A DNA stretch of 64,000 bases from an uncultured Lachnospiraceae bacterium (GTDB lineage Bacteria > Bacillota > Clostridia > Lachnospirales > Lachnospiraceae): the NCBI GenBank assembly GCA_910587095.1, contig CAJUMJ010000046.1, positions 1 through 64,000 of the forward strand, in the 5' to 3' direction. The notes under the pieces are model-generated. The model made no database searches and was not told where the DNA came from. It saw only the letters and a list, made by a program, of their open reading frames with translations. A program made the translations under genes and the position numbers. Shown here in pieces: positions 42,816 through 52,340 of the stretch (positions are counted from its first letter, which is position 1; each line of letters opens with the position of its first letter).

Positions 42816-43589
42816 TCAGGTTTCCGACTGTCTGTTGTTTTGCCTGTTAATGTACTGCATATATTGTCGTACAAACCCGGAAAACTGTTTTTTTGACAAT
42901 AGTGCCGTTCCCTGTTCCAACCAGATTGTAGTAGTGTTGTATTTTTCCACATATCTCAGGTTAACCAGATAAGCCCGGTGGGTACGGTAAAAGTCTGTTC
43001 CGACCTGTTCTGAGAGATCTGTCAGTTTGCCGTAATACTCTATATTGCCATTTGTTGTGTGGAGCATTACTTTGCGGTTAAAAACTTCCGCATAGATGAT
43101 ATCCGAAAGAAGAACACGAGTGGACAACCCGCCTCTTTTTATAATTAACCCTTTTTTTTCCCTGTTCGGTATTTTGTTTTCCGGGTCTTCCAGTATGGCT
43201 TTCCTTCTCAGCAACTCCTGTAAAGCTGTTTCTAAAATTTCGAGCAGTTTTTCCTCTGAAAAAGGCTTTACCAGGTAATGAAAGGCATTTACGTCGAAAG
43301 CCTCATAGACATATTCCGGCAGCGCGGTTACAAAAACCAGTATCGCGTTTTTATTCTGCATACGAAATTCTCTGGCGATTTCCATTCCGTTTTTTCCGTT
43401 CATCTGAATATCAAGAAAAAAGAGATCGGGTGAGAACGATTTCTCCTGTCTGAGCACTTCTTCTCCCGAATCATAGCAGTTAATCTGGCAGGGAAGACCA
43501 GAGTCCGCAAAAAAATGAGCAATGCTGCGTCTCAACGATTGTTGTATTATTTTTTCGTCATCGCATATGGCGATTGTGATTGTATCCAC
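42816..43589 (-). CDS. LytTR-family response regulator
   Basis: A protein of 257 residues. The receiver domain has acidic AICDDE, the phosphoacceptor in LFFLDIQMNGKNG and the Lys in LVKPFSEEK. The C-terminal LytTR DNA-binding domain (IIYAEVFNRKVMLHTTNG; FYRTHRAYLVNLRYVEKY) follows. It starts at GTG 43589 with AAAGG upstream. It probably regulates the adjacent permease genes with which it is co-oriented. Confidence 0.92.
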   Translation of the reverse strand: MDTITIAICDDEKIIQQSLRRSIAHFFADSGLPCQINCYDSGEEVLRQEKSFSPDLFFLDIQMNGKNGMEIAREFRMQNKNAILVFVTALPEYVYEAFDVNAFHYLVKPFSEEKLLEILETALQELLRRKAILEDPENKIPNREKKGLIIKRGGLSTRVLLSDIIYAEVFNRKVMLHTTNGNIEYYGKLTDLSEQVGTDFYRTHRAYLVNLRYVEKYNTTTIWLEQGTALLSKKQFSGFVRQYMQYINRQNNRQSET

Positions 43590-43607
43590 TTTTTAACCTT
43601 TCTCTGA

Positions 43608-45476
43608 TTAGTCTTGTTTAACCGACAATAATTCCATAGGTTCTTTCTTTAAGCTTATATCCATTTTTACAAAGGATATTCCCATACCACTGACGATGAT
43701 GAGAAAAGTACAAAAAACAGCAGAGTCGTTTTTATTTTCTGATTCTTCCACCTCTATTTGATTTTCGTCGATAATCGTCCCCACCGTAAAGGTATTGTCA
43801 TAATAACTTTCCGCAGTATCCCTCAGAGAAATTTTTTCGGAAATATTGACTCCTGCAAGAGAGCCGATGATACTGCCAAGTAAAAGAAGGAGAATAAAGC
43901 CGGATAAAACGGACCACCCACATTGTATTTTTTTCATGCCAAGAGCTCTTTCCACTGCCGTCCGTTTCGCCTGTTGCGTGATAAACAAATGACTGAAAAA
44001 AAACAGTAAAAGACCAGTCAGAATGAGTCCTGATAAAAAGAGGAACAGAGATAGATTTCTCATATTGTCTATGCCTGCTTTCAGTTTGGAATACCCTCCG
44101 TCATAAAAGGAAATTTCCAGGTTTTCCGTTCCGTGTTCAGTCCAGTCTTTCAGAAAACGGTCGATGCTCCCGTTTGGAATTTGGAAAGAGGAGGTAGTGT
44201 CCGTCATTGCCCCGCAGTCCATCAGATTTTTTCCGTTCCGCATTTCTATGGATTCCATAGGTACAATCAGTTCGTCCGCTCCCATGTTAAAAATAGAATC
44301 TGTACTGCCGACGTTTGTATCGTAGATACCCACCACAGTATACTCGGAGATTTCAAATATTTCCAGAGGTTTTCCCGATGTATCTATCATTCCGCTGTAA
44401 AATTTAAGAGATCCGTCCAGAAAGAATTTTCTTCCTGCGTTTATTTTTCTGTCTGTATAGATAAGATTTACTTTCACCTGATCTCCGAGAGAAAGTCCGT
44501 TATTTTTCATGAAAGTTTCAGAGGCCAGACATACTTTGCTTCCGGCGGCATATTCCTCTTCGATGATATCCCTTCCCTCGCAGATATACGCTTGTCTGTT
44601 GTAAAATGGCATAAGGAGGCAGGTTTTATTAGTCCCGGTAACCGGTTGACAATATTGCCAGATTGTCTCCAATTTTCCGAGATTAAGGAGTCTGCGCCCG
44701 GCATCCGTCTCGTAGAAGCCGTCTGTCACTTCAAAAATCTGTTGCCCGCCCTGGAAGGATTTCTCCAATCTGTTTCCGTCCGCCTGCATTAATCCCGATT
44801 CCAGAGAATCAGGCATGTATTCCAAACCGATATGCACCTCGTTTTTTGAACTCATCAATTCATCGTAAGCTTTGCCATGTATATAGACGCCGCCATGTCT
44901 TAAAACGGCAACGTATGTTTTGTTTTTATATAACATTTTCGGATTTGGATTCCTATGGTCACAAAAGTAATCTACCACTCCTTCCATCCGCTTGTCTCCA
45001 CCAATAACCTTTGTAATCTGTATTTTGACAGATTCATTTGGTATACAGTTTTCCATGGGTGAAAATTCAGCGATGAGTGAACTCATTATCAACATATTAG
45101 GGTTCAGACTTTTGCTGAGCATAAGATAGTCGGGAACATAAGAGATATAGAAAGCCCTCTGTTCCGGCTCCGCTATATATTCCGCTTCCGGAAAAAGCAT
45201 ATCCTCCGGTGAATGAAAAGAAGTGTACTGTGCTTTTTTGATTACATCATAGTCTCTTGTTTCCGCGTTCCATTGCAATGTCTGTTCAAAGGAGTCCGGG
45301 ATCTGGCGCACTGTCCCAATGGTTATGAAACGATCCTCATATTGCTCCATGGTTTGTTTTCCCTTCGTCCAGATGCCGCTGCCAAGAGTCATTAGTAAGG
45401 AAGCAAAAACCAATAAAATAAGAAAAAATGTTGTACGGACAGGTGTTCTAATCATCTGTTTTAAACTGTTTTTCAT
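43608..45476 (-). CDS. FtsX/MacB-like ABC transporter permease
   Basis: A protein of 622 residues. One N-terminal helix (TTFFLILLVFASLLMTLG) is followed by about 430 extracellular residues of MacB-PCD type, then three helices (LFLFLSGLILTGLLLFFFSHL; GFILLLLLGSIIGSLAG; FCTFLIIVSGMGISF), the FtsX layout. It is probably one half of a heterodimeric exporter or mechanotransmitter with the protein at 45534-46754. No ABC ATPase gene lies beside it. Confidence 0.82.
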   Translation of the reverse strand: MKNSLKQMIRTPVRTTFFLILLVFASLLMTLGSGIWTKGKQTMEQYEDRFITIGTVRQIPDSFEQTLQWNAETRDYDVIKKAQYTSFHSPEDMLFPEAEYIAEPEQRAFYISYVPDYLMLSKSLNPNMLIMSSLIAEFSPMENCIPNESVKIQITKVIGGDKRMEGVVDYFCDHRNPNPKMLYKNKTYVAVLRHGGVYIHGKAYDELMSSKNEVHIGLEYMPDSLESGLMQADGNRLEKSFQGGQQIFEVTDGFYETDAGRRLLNLGKLETIWQYCQPVTGTNKTCLLMPFYNRQAYICEGRDIIEEEYAAGSKVCLASETFMKNNGLSLGDQVKVNLIYTDRKINAGRKFFLDGSLKFYSGMIDTSGKPLEIFEISEYTVVGIYDTNVGSTDSIFNMGADELIVPMESIEMRNGKNLMDCGAMTDTTSSFQIPNGSIDRFLKDWTEHGTENLEISFYDGGYSKLKAGIDNMRNLSLFLFLSGLILTGLLLFFFSHLFITQQAKRTAVERALGMKKIQCGWSVLSGFILLLLLGSIIGSLAGVNISEKISLRDTAESYYDNTFTVGTIIDENQIEVEESENKNDSAVFCTFLIIVSGMGISFVKMDISLKKEPMELLSVKQD

Positions 45477-45533
45477 TTTGTACCGACCTCCATTGGACCC
45501 ACTTATATATCAAAGACCATTACTTCGCGTCGC

Positions 45534-46754
45534 CTATTTCTGTGCAGATAAAAGATACAGTAAACTTCTCCTGCTCATCTGTCCGTAAGCCGCCGCTGCA
45601 CCAATCAGATAAGAGACAGACAGCACGGCATTTACGGCAAGCAGTGTTGTCAGTGAGGGCGTCATCCACAGCATTATCATGTCTCCCAAAAAATTTCCTG
45701 CCAAAACCAGTATCATTTGTTCCGTTAAAAACAAAAGAGAGGCATTCCGGTTTTTTACTCCTTGTAAACGCAGGAGAGCAAATTCGTCTCTTCTGCTGTT
45801 GCCGGAAAGGAAACTTACTACATAACCGATCATCAAAACAAGAATGCAGACTGCAGGGAAGAAAGACCGCATCACTTCTATGGCGCGCCTTAAATCGGTT
45901 GCGCTTGAAATAAAGTTGCTGTCTCTTACCGTCAAAGCACATCCTGTATAGGAATCCGCAGCTTCCGGCGATGTCTCCTGCAATCCGATTTTAAGCATAT
46001 CCTCCTTAAAAGTGTTCAGATAAAAGGGATCTTTTACATGAAAAGTAACGGTGTCTGCAAAGAAGGGAAGACCGGATATGCAGAAAATATTCCGCGCTGT
46101 CTTTGCGGGTATAATTATGTCCGTAGCTATCGCGTTTGTCTTTTCTTTGATGTCCTCCATAGTTGCCACAATTTTTATTTCTACCGCGCTTCCCATGGAA
46201 TGTATCTGTATTTTGTTAAATTCACTTGCGGGATCGTAGTAATAGCATTTCAATAAAATTTTGTCTCCAACTTTCCACCCCCTCCTTTTTAGGACGTTTT
46301 CATTGACAATACACTCCATTTTATCCGAGGAAAGAAGTTCATCCACGCTGCTCCGATCCATACTGATCATATCGTCGGACAGCTCTCCGACAATTTCTGT
46401 TTTGTTGGCGCCTACTACATACAAATTCAGATATTTGGAATATTCTACTTCTTTAAAATCTCCCTCTCCCGCCAACATAACCGTCATGTAGGACAGGTCT
46501 TTTACATGGGCTGATTGCTGTAAGTCGTCGACAATCCGTTCCGGTATAAACAGTCCGTTCCATAAATTCCCGTTTAAATTGGTAATCTGGCAGATTATTG
46601 GTATGTTCTGAGCCAAGTCCACAAGCTGCTTCTGGTAACTGTGGATACTTCCGAAATACAAATTCATTAAGAGCACAAGTAAAAGACTGATTCCCGCTGT
46701 GATCAGATTGGCTGTCCTTCTTCGTTTCATACTGCATGACAAGTAAGTAAACAT
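45534..46754 (-). CDS. FtsX/MacB-like ABC transporter permease
   Basis: A protein of 406 residues with the same architecture as its neighbour: an N-terminal helix (LITAGISLLLVLLMNLYF), an external domain of about 260 residues, then three helices (FFPAVCILVLMIGYVVSFLSG; MILVLAGNFLGDMIMLW; LLAVNAVLSVSYLIGAAAAYG). It is the first gene of a minus-strand run of two permeases, response regulator and kinase. Such sets usually act in peptide sensing or antimicrobial resistance together with an ATPase, which is missing here. Confidence 0.82.
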   Translation of the reverse strand: MFTYLSCSMKRRRTANLITAGISLLLVLLMNLYFGSIHSYQKQLVDLAQNIPIICQITNLNGNLWNGLFIPERIVDDLQQSAHVKDLSYMTVMLAGEGDFKEVEYSKYLNLYVVGANKTEIVGELSDDMISMDRSSVDELLSSDKMECIVNENVLKRRGWKVGDKILLKCYYYDPASEFNKIQIHSMGSAVEIKIVATMEDIKEKTNAIATDIIIPAKTARNIFCISGLPFFADTVTFHVKDPFYLNTFKEDMLKIGLQETSPEAADSYTGCALTVRDSNFISSATDLRRAIEVMRSFFPAVCILVLMIGYVVSFLSGNSRRDEFALLRLQGVKNRNASLLFLTEQMILVLAGNFLGDMIMLWMTPSLTTLLAVNAVLSVSYLIGAAAAYGQMSRRSLLYLLSAQK

Positions 46755-46884
46755 TTGGATTCCCCTTTTTTAGGTGGTATTTCTAAATCAACATTAGCAT
46801 ACGGCTTCGTATTGCGCAATGAGTGACAAAGCGTTACGGAATGATATGTTGTGAACGGCCCTTTTTTTGTTGTGGACACAGGTA

Positions 46885-46914
46885 TTGGTATTTTTTATGA
46901 ATATATGCTACACT
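46885..46914 (+). promoter_or_regulatory. predicted promoter of the small protein gene
   Basis: TTGGTA (46885-46890), an 18-base spacer ending in TGC, and TACACT (46909-46914), an extended -10 type. Confidence 0.45.
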
Positions 46915-46960
46915 GAATGGAAAGAAAGCGATCGCTTAAATGTAAAGGGTGAGTGGCAAT

Positions 46961-47278
46961 ATGAGTGACGGAAAAGTAGTACGGAAAAAAATAGTGATAG
47001 CGGATACGGAGGAAACAAAAGAGCAGATTTCGGATGATATTAATATGATGGTGACGAGCATGATTCATAAGGACGGAAATTCTTTTGCGAGAGTTTCGTT
47101 TCTTCGCGGAAGTGACTGGGCGGAAGGGATCGTGCCTGGAGCTGGGATTGAGAAGTCAAAAGGCTTTGACGCAGAGGAGATCAGGAAGCTTGAAATGTTT
47201 CTTAAGGAGGAGGAAAAAATGATATTGAAACAGGCGAAAGGTGTAAATCCTCTGAGAAATTTGTTTGAACTTCCCTGA
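46961..47278 (+). CDS. small protein of unknown function
   Basis: A protein of 105 residues that I do not recognise. It is acidic overall, has no signal peptide or membrane helix, and its C-terminal half (EEIRKLEMFLKEEEKMILKQ) is helical. The start is ATG 46961 with AAAGGGTGAG upstream. It has a plausible promoter of its own and is followed after 38 bases by mgtC on the same strand, so they may be cotranscribed. Confidence 0.7.
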   Translation: MSDGKVVRKKIVIADTEETKEQISDDINMMVTSMIHKDGNSFARVSFLRGSDWAEGIVPGAGIEKSKGFDAEEIRKLEMFLKEEEKMILKQAKGVNPLRNLFELP

Positions 47279-47316
47279 TATACAAATGCGGATGTTTGGA
47301 AATAATGGAGGTACTT

Positions 47317-48000
47317 ATGATATTCGGGGATTTCTCGGAGTGGACGGCACAAAATCTTATAATTCGAGTCGTAGTTTCCATGGTGCTTGGCGGTTTGATC
47401 GGTCTTGACCGGGGGATGAAGCATCGGGGCGCAGGCACTAAGACAATCACAGTAGTCTGTCTCGCGTCCACACTGGTTATGCTGACGGAACAGTATATCC
47501 AGGTGAATTTTCCGGGACTTGCCAATATGAATCGTCTGGCGGCACAGGTAATAAGCGGCGTTGGCTTTCTCGGCGTGGGTACGATCATTATATCAAACCA
47601 CCGTGTTAAGGGGTTGACCACAGCGGCGACCCTATGGGCAAGTGCGAGCGTCGGACTGGCAGTGGGGATTGGGTTTATCGACGGCGGTGTATTGATTACG
47701 TTGCTTATGCTTTGTTCCCTTCATGTACTTCCCTATGTGGAACGTTTTGCTACCAGAAGATCCCGATACTGCAATGTGATTATCGATTTGGAGGAGAGCC
47801 AGTATATACACAGAATCGTACAGGATCTCAAGGAAGCGGATATTTCCGTCGATTCCATGGAAATCACTACGCCACGTATTAAAGGGGACAGTGTGATGGT
47901 GCATCTCGTGTTATACCTTAAGAGGTCGAGAGAGAATATGGAGATATACGAAATTATCACAAAATCGGATAAAGTGATATCCGTAGATTTTTTGAGATAA
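47317..48000 (+). CDS. MgtC/SapB family membrane protein
   Basis: A protein of 227 residues. The family core is seen: VVVSMVLGGLIGLDRGMKHRGAGTKT and the helix QVISGVGFLGVGTIII followed by KGLTTAATLWASASVGLAVG. The C-terminal 80 residues form a soluble ACT-like domain. MgtC proteins aid growth at low magnesium or in acid in other bacteria; the role here is uncertain. The start is ATG 47317 after GGAGG. Confidence 0.9.
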   Translation: MIFGDFSEWTAQNLIIRVVVSMVLGGLIGLDRGMKHRGAGTKTITVVCLASTLVMLTEQYIQVNFPGLANMNRLAAQVISGVGFLGVGTIIISNHRVKGLTTAATLWASASVGLAVGIGFIDGGVLITLLMLCSLHVLPYVERFATRRSRYCNVIIDLEESQYIHRIVQDLKEADISVDSMEITTPRIKGDSVMVHLVLYLKRSRENMEIYEIITKSDKVISVDFLR

Positions 48001-48016
48001 ATAAGGAGAATATACG

Positions 48017-48769
48017 ATGAAATTTGTATCATGGAATGTAAACGGTTTGCGGGCTTGTATGGGAAAAGGATTTATGGAATTTTTTGACGAGGTCTGTGCG
48101 GATATTTTTTGTCTGCAGGAGACAAAGCTTCAGGAAGGACAAATTGATTTGGAGCTGCCGGGGTATTATCAGTATTGGAACTATGCGGAGAAAAAAGGAT
48201 ATTCCGGGACGGCAGTCTTTACAAAAGAGGAGCCTTTGCAGGTTTTTTACGGAATGGGTGTGGAGGAACATGATCATGAGGGACGTGTGATCACCTTGGA
48301 GTTTACGGATTTTTATTTTCTAACGGTATATACGCCAAATTCTCAGAATGAACTGGCAAGGCTTTCATACCGCATGAAATGGGAAGATGATTTTCTGGCA
48401 TATTTAAAAAAGCTGGAAGAAAAGAAACCTGTTATTTTCTGCGGTGATCTGAATGTGGCGCACAGGGAGATTGATTTGAAAAATCCAAAAACCAACCGCA
48501 AAAACGCAGGTTTTACGGATGAGGAGAGGGGAAAATTTACCGCCCTGACCGAAGCGGGATTTATCGACACTTTCCGCTTCTTTTATCCTAATGTAAAAGA
48601 TGTGTATTCCTGGTGGTCTTATCGGTTTAAGGCGCGGAAAAAAAACGCCGGGTGGCGTATTGATTATTTTGTCGTCTCCGAAGCATTGAAAGACAGGCTG
48701 GAGGATGCGGCAATCCACACGCAAATCATGGGATCGGATCACTGTCCCGTGGAACTGAAGCTTTTCTGA
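48017..48769 (+). CDS. xth: exodeoxyribonuclease III
   Basis: An AP endonuclease/3' exonuclease of base-excision repair. It has 250 residues: WNVNGLRACMGKGF, FCLQETKLQEGQ, the GDLNVAHREIDL strand, SWWSYR and the terminal GSDHCPVELKL with catalytic Asp-His. Its last 31 bases overlap the 3' end of the convergent SGNH-like gene. Confidence 0.95.
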   Translation: MKFVSWNVNGLRACMGKGFMEFFDEVCADIFCLQETKLQEGQIDLELPGYYQYWNYAEKKGYSGTAVFTKEEPLQVFYGMGVEEHDHEGRVITLEFTDFYFLTVYTPNSQNELARLSYRMKWEDDFLAYLKKLEEKKPVIFCGDLNVAHREIDLKNPKTNRKNAGFTDEERGKFTALTEAGFIDTFRFFYPNVKDVYSWWSYRFKARKKNAGWRIDYFVVSEALKDRLEDAAIHTQIMGSDHCPVELKLF

Positions 48770-49806
48770 ATTTCCGTCTCTACAATTTCCTGGGATAAAG
48801 TCCGCATTCCTTCCAGTCTGTTTTCAAAATTGTCAGGGGTGAGGCGCTCCTCGCCCTTCGACAGCTTATCATAAACCCAATAATTGATGTCTTTTGAGAA
48901 ATGGATCATATCCATATAATTATCCAAATTTGTAATAATCTCTCTTGCATCCTGATAATAATAAATTTCCACATTATCGTAGGAGAGCAGAGCCTTGACG
49001 GCCTGCTTTTCATTATAAATCACCGCGTCGCGCTCACCTGTCCGGTAAGCGTTATCCCACCAGAGCATGGAATAAGGTGAGAAAAAGAATTTGAAAGTAG
49101 TATCCGGGTGTTCTTCCACCAGCGATGTGAGCAAGGCGATATTCTTTTCAAGAGCTTCTTTGTTAGCGTTTTCCGACTTCATATCCGCGATCGAAGGCAT
49201 TCTCGTATACATACCGAGAGCAAGGTCGGCCCCGAAATATTTCCACTGCGCCCAGTTGTAAGAATCCCCTTCATCATAATCTCCGATAAAGGAGAAAGCC
49301 AGCATATAGGGCAGTTTTTCCATCAATACGTCTTTGTTCAAGGTATAAGGATAATCGTTTAGGTGATTTTTGTCGTAAAGATACATCGGACAGCCTGTAG
49401 AAACATAAGTTGGCACATCGCTGGCGGAGAGAGACGAAGGATCTATATTATAAAAAACATAGTCCAATTCGTGTTCTTCATATGCGATATCCAGAAGTAC
49501 CTTGAGGTCGGCGGTGGCGCCGTAGGAGCGGATCGCTTTGATGGTCTGACAGTCAAAACCTTCGTCGAACCAGCCGTTGTTATAGTTTTCGCAGACGGAG
49601 GAACCGACGATCAGCGCATTGTAGTCAAAGTTTCTCAGCGTGCCGACACACTGGTATTCCTTGTCCGTGAGCACGGCCTTCAGACCAGGCAAAGGCTTGT
49701 GATACTGGTAAAACGGGTCGAAAACCACTACAAGGGATATGACCGCGACGAGAAGGATAATGGTTCTTATACAAAAAGATTTGAGAAATTTTGCTTCAGG
49801 GTTCAT
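48739..49806 (-). CDS. SGNH-like surface O-acyltransfer partner protein
   Basis: A protein of 355 residues with one N-terminal membrane helix (IRTIILLVAVISLVVVFDPF) and an external domain. SGNH-type blocks are suggested by ALIVGSSVCENY near residue 65 and DMIHFSK near residue 295. It adjoins an MBOAT O-acyltransferase 54 bases upstream, the arrangement of DltB/DltD and AlgI/AlgX pairs. It probably helps transfer an acyl group to a wall or surface polymer; the acceptor is unknown. Confidence 0.72.
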   Translation of the reverse strand: MNPEAKFLKSFCIRTIILLVAVISLVVVFDPFYQYHKPLPGLKAVLTDKEYQCVGTLRNFDYNALIVGSSVCENYNNGWFDEGFDCQTIKAIRSYGATADLKVLLDIAYEEHELDYVFYNIDPSSLSASDVPTYVSTGCPMYLYDKNHLNDYPYTLNKDVLMEKLPYMLAFSFIGDYDEGDSYNWAQWKYFGADLALGMYTRMPSIADMKSENANKEALEKNIALLTSLVEEHPDTTFKFFFSPYSMLWWDNAYRTGERDAVIYNEKQAVKALLSYDNVEIYYYQDAREIITNLDNYMDMIHFSKDINYWVYDKLSKGEERLTPDNFENRLEGMRTLSQEIVETEIQKSFSSTGQ

Positions 49807-49860
49807 TTTTTCCTTTCCATAAGTCTGACTGTGCTTCCATTTATGCCTGTTCAGACGTTA

Positions 49861-51396
49861 TCAAAAATTAAAGTATAAAAATGTGCTCACCTGTGACAGG
49901 GAGATGACACACCACACAAAGAGGATGCAGATTCCCCAGCATCTTTCGGAGGTAAGTTTGTTGTAGGTTGCACGCTCGTAAGCGTTTCTGTGAAATATCA
50001 GATAAAATGCCAGGACAAAGAGCAGGAGCATTACGGACAGATACAGGTAATTTACAGCGCCCGGCGCTGCCAGCTCCAAAGCCTGTTTCAATACATAAAC
50101 TTCGGAGATGTCCAGTTGTGCGGCGATCTCAAAAAGCTTGCCGCTAAATTTTATGGAGAGCAGATTTTTAAATAACTGGCCGGCTGCCATCATACTGCCG
50201 CTTCGGAAAAAGAAGAGGGAGAGGTTAAACAACGTAAATGTGATCACCCAGCCAAGAGGTGCGGGAATATGGAAACGGGATGGATGCTTTTCTTCCCTGC
50301 CTTTGATTCCAACGATTCCAAGACTGTCAATAACTACCAGAAGTCCCTGCATAGCGCCCCAGGCCACGTAAGTCCAGGCCGCGCCGTGCCAAAGTCCGCT
50401 TAACAGAAAAACGACAAAGATGTTTAGGAGCATACGAACTTTTCCCTTCCTGCTGCCGCCTAGAGGAATATAAACATAAGTGATAAAGAAACGGGATAAG
50501 GTGATATGCCATCTTTGCCAAAACTCCTTAATACTGCAGGAGCGGTAAGGAGAATCGAAATTTACGGGAAGCTCCACGCCGAACATTCTGCCAAGACCGA
50601 TGGCCATGTCGGAATATCCGCTAAAATCAAAGTACAACTCAAAGCTGTAGGAGAGAATAACAAAAATTGTGGATATGGCGTCCAGAGAAAAAGTCTGGGC
50701 GAAGCCGTAATTTGCCATCAGACCAAAAGTATCCGCCAAAAGAACTTTTTTGGTAAGTCCAAGGACAAAAAGGTAAACTCCTCTTGCAAAGGAGGAGCTG
50801 TCAAAGCGGCGCTTTGAGAGATCCTCAAACTGGGGAATGATTTCTTTGTACAGGACGATAGGGCCCGCAATCAACTGCGGGAAAAAGGTGACGAAGGTCA
50901 GATAATTGACAAAATCATAATGCTCACATCTGTTCAAGGCCCGGTCTATGATAAAGGACATCTGCTGAAAAGTAAAAAAACTGATCCCAAGAGGCAGCAG
51001 AATGTGTTTCAGGTTAAAATCCGTATGGAAGGCCATATTCATATTTTCAATGAAAAAATCATAATATTTGAAATAAAATAAAATGCCGAGATTCAAAAGA
51101 AGTCCGGCGAAAAGACCAATCCGGTTGAAAAGCGGGAGAGGTGTTTTGCCGTTTACCGTTTCCGCTTTTTTGGAAGCGGGAATTTTTGTGAGAAGAAAGC
51201 TCAGAGAAAAATTCAGAAAGATACTGCACAGTATTATGGCTAAATATTTTACATTAAAGTAAGCATAAAACCACAAGGACATGCCTGACAAAAAGAGACA
51301 AGACATTTTATAAAGCCTTAGCCTGTTAAGTCCGTACCATCCGGTCAGCGCGATAGGAAGAAATATAAATATAAAAATATAAGAATTAAATAACAT
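49861..51396 (-). CDS. MBOAT family O-acyltransferase (AlgI/DltB-like)
   Basis: A polytopic membrane protein of 511 residues with roughly 10-12 helices. Family blocks are FDFSGYSDMAIGLGRMFG, FWQRWHITLSRFF and the catalytic-His segment SGLWHGAAWTYVAWG. It passes acyl groups from the cytoplasm to extracellular polymers. The start is ATG 51396 with GGGG upstream. It forms a two-gene unit with the SGNH-like gene. Confidence 0.92.
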   Translation of the reverse strand: MLFNSYIFIFIFLPIALTGWYGLNRLRLYKMSCLFLSGMSLWFYAYFNVKYLAIILCSIFLNFSLSFLLTKIPASKKAETVNGKTPLPLFNRIGLFAGLLLNLGILFYFKYYDFFIENMNMAFHTDFNLKHILLPLGISFFTFQQMSFIIDRALNRCEHYDFVNYLTFVTFFPQLIAGPIVLYKEIIPQFEDLSKRRFDSSSFARGVYLFVLGLTKKVLLADTFGLMANYGFAQTFSLDAISTIFVILSYSFELYFDFSGYSDMAIGLGRMFGVELPVNFDSPYRSCSIKEFWQRWHITLSRFFITYVYIPLGGSRKGKVRMLLNIFVVFLLSGLWHGAAWTYVAWGAMQGLLVVIDSLGIVGIKGREEKHPSRFHIPAPLGWVITFTLFNLSLFFFRSGSMMAAGQLFKNLLSIKFSGKLFEIAAQLDISEVYVLKQALELAAPGAVNYLYLSVMLLLFVLAFYLIFHRNAYERATYNKLTSERCWGICILFVWCVISLSQVSTFLYFNF

Positions 51397-51626
51397 AAAA
51401 TACCCCAATTACATATTTTTATAAATTCAGGAAAAAATAAAAGTGCGGAGTGGCTGTTTACACAGGCCAAAACATACGCTGTTAATAAAAGTGTACAAGA
51501 TTCAGGTATGTTTTTTATTCCGTTATAGTATAGCAAATCCGGGGGCAGCTTACAAGCATATAGCCATCGCCCGGATTAGATGGGATTGATGTGGGAGCGT
51601 AAAAACCGCTCCGGAATGGAGATAAT

Positions 51627-52262
51627 ATGCGCAAAATAATTATAATGATCATGGTTTGCAGTCTGCTCGTCTTAACCGGTTGTGGAGAAGAACTTCCAGA
51701 GGATGAGCTTGTTAAAACCGAGACAGGTTTTGAAGACACAAGACAGGATATGGAGGCCAGCAATTTTCCTGTTTTTCGGGAGAAGTCCGTTCAGGAAGAG
51801 AGGCATTTTTATACCATGCCCGAATTGAAGGAGGAAGTCAAAAATTTGCTGGAAGACAGATATTGGCCTGAGGTTAACCTGTCTGCGGCGGAACTTGAAA
51901 GACTGACTGGTATCACGGAAGATATGTACGTAGATTTTCTGGCGGAGAGAGAAGTTCTCGATGCGCACATAGATACGATGATTATTATTCATGCAAAGGA
52001 GGACTATGTGGGCGACATAGAGCGTGCTATTGAAGATTATCGCAGCGCAGTCATAGAAAAAAACAGAAATTATCCTCAAAACCTGAGCAAGGCACAGGCT
52101 TCCAGGCTGGAGACTATCGATGATTATGTCTGTTTTGTGCAGTTGGGGGCGGATACTACTTCTCTCGCGGATAAAGGGCATGAAGCGATGATGGCGCATT
52201 GTCTTGAGGAGAATGAAAAGGCTCTTTATGTGCTGGAGCAGGCGATATTACAGGGTCTTTGA
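51627..52262 (+). CDS. DUF4358-type lipoprotein
   Basis: A protein of 211 residues with a lipoprotein signal (MRKIIIMIMVCSLLVLTGC). The mature part (LTGITEDMYVDFLAER; IHAKEDYVGDIERAIEDY) resembles DUF4358, which I associate with MBOAT-linked loci in Lachnospiraceae. Function unknown. It is transcribed divergently from the MBOAT gene. A small hairpin GGAGCG...CGCTCC lies just upstream of its ribosome site. Confidence 0.72.
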   Translation: MRKIIIMIMVCSLLVLTGCGEELPEDELVKTETGFEDTRQDMEASNFPVFREKSVQEERHFYTMPELKEEVKNLLEDRYWPEVNLSAAELERLTGITEDMYVDFLAEREVLDAHIDTMIIIHAKEDYVGDIERAIEDYRSAVIEKNRNYPQNLSKAQASRLETIDDYVCFVQLGADTTSLADKGHEAMMAHCLEENEKALYVLEQAILQGL

Positions 52263-52340
52263 CTTGCACGAGAAAGATAGCTATGATATAGTTATAAAGG
52301 AAATTGTACAATCATAGCAAATCAGGAGAACAAATAGATT

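Noticed and set aside
46755..46884. LytTR operator repeats upstream of the permease operon
   Set aside because: ATTGCGCAAT and a small ATACG/CGTAT hairpin are present, but no pair of direct repeats fits the LytTR pattern convincingly.
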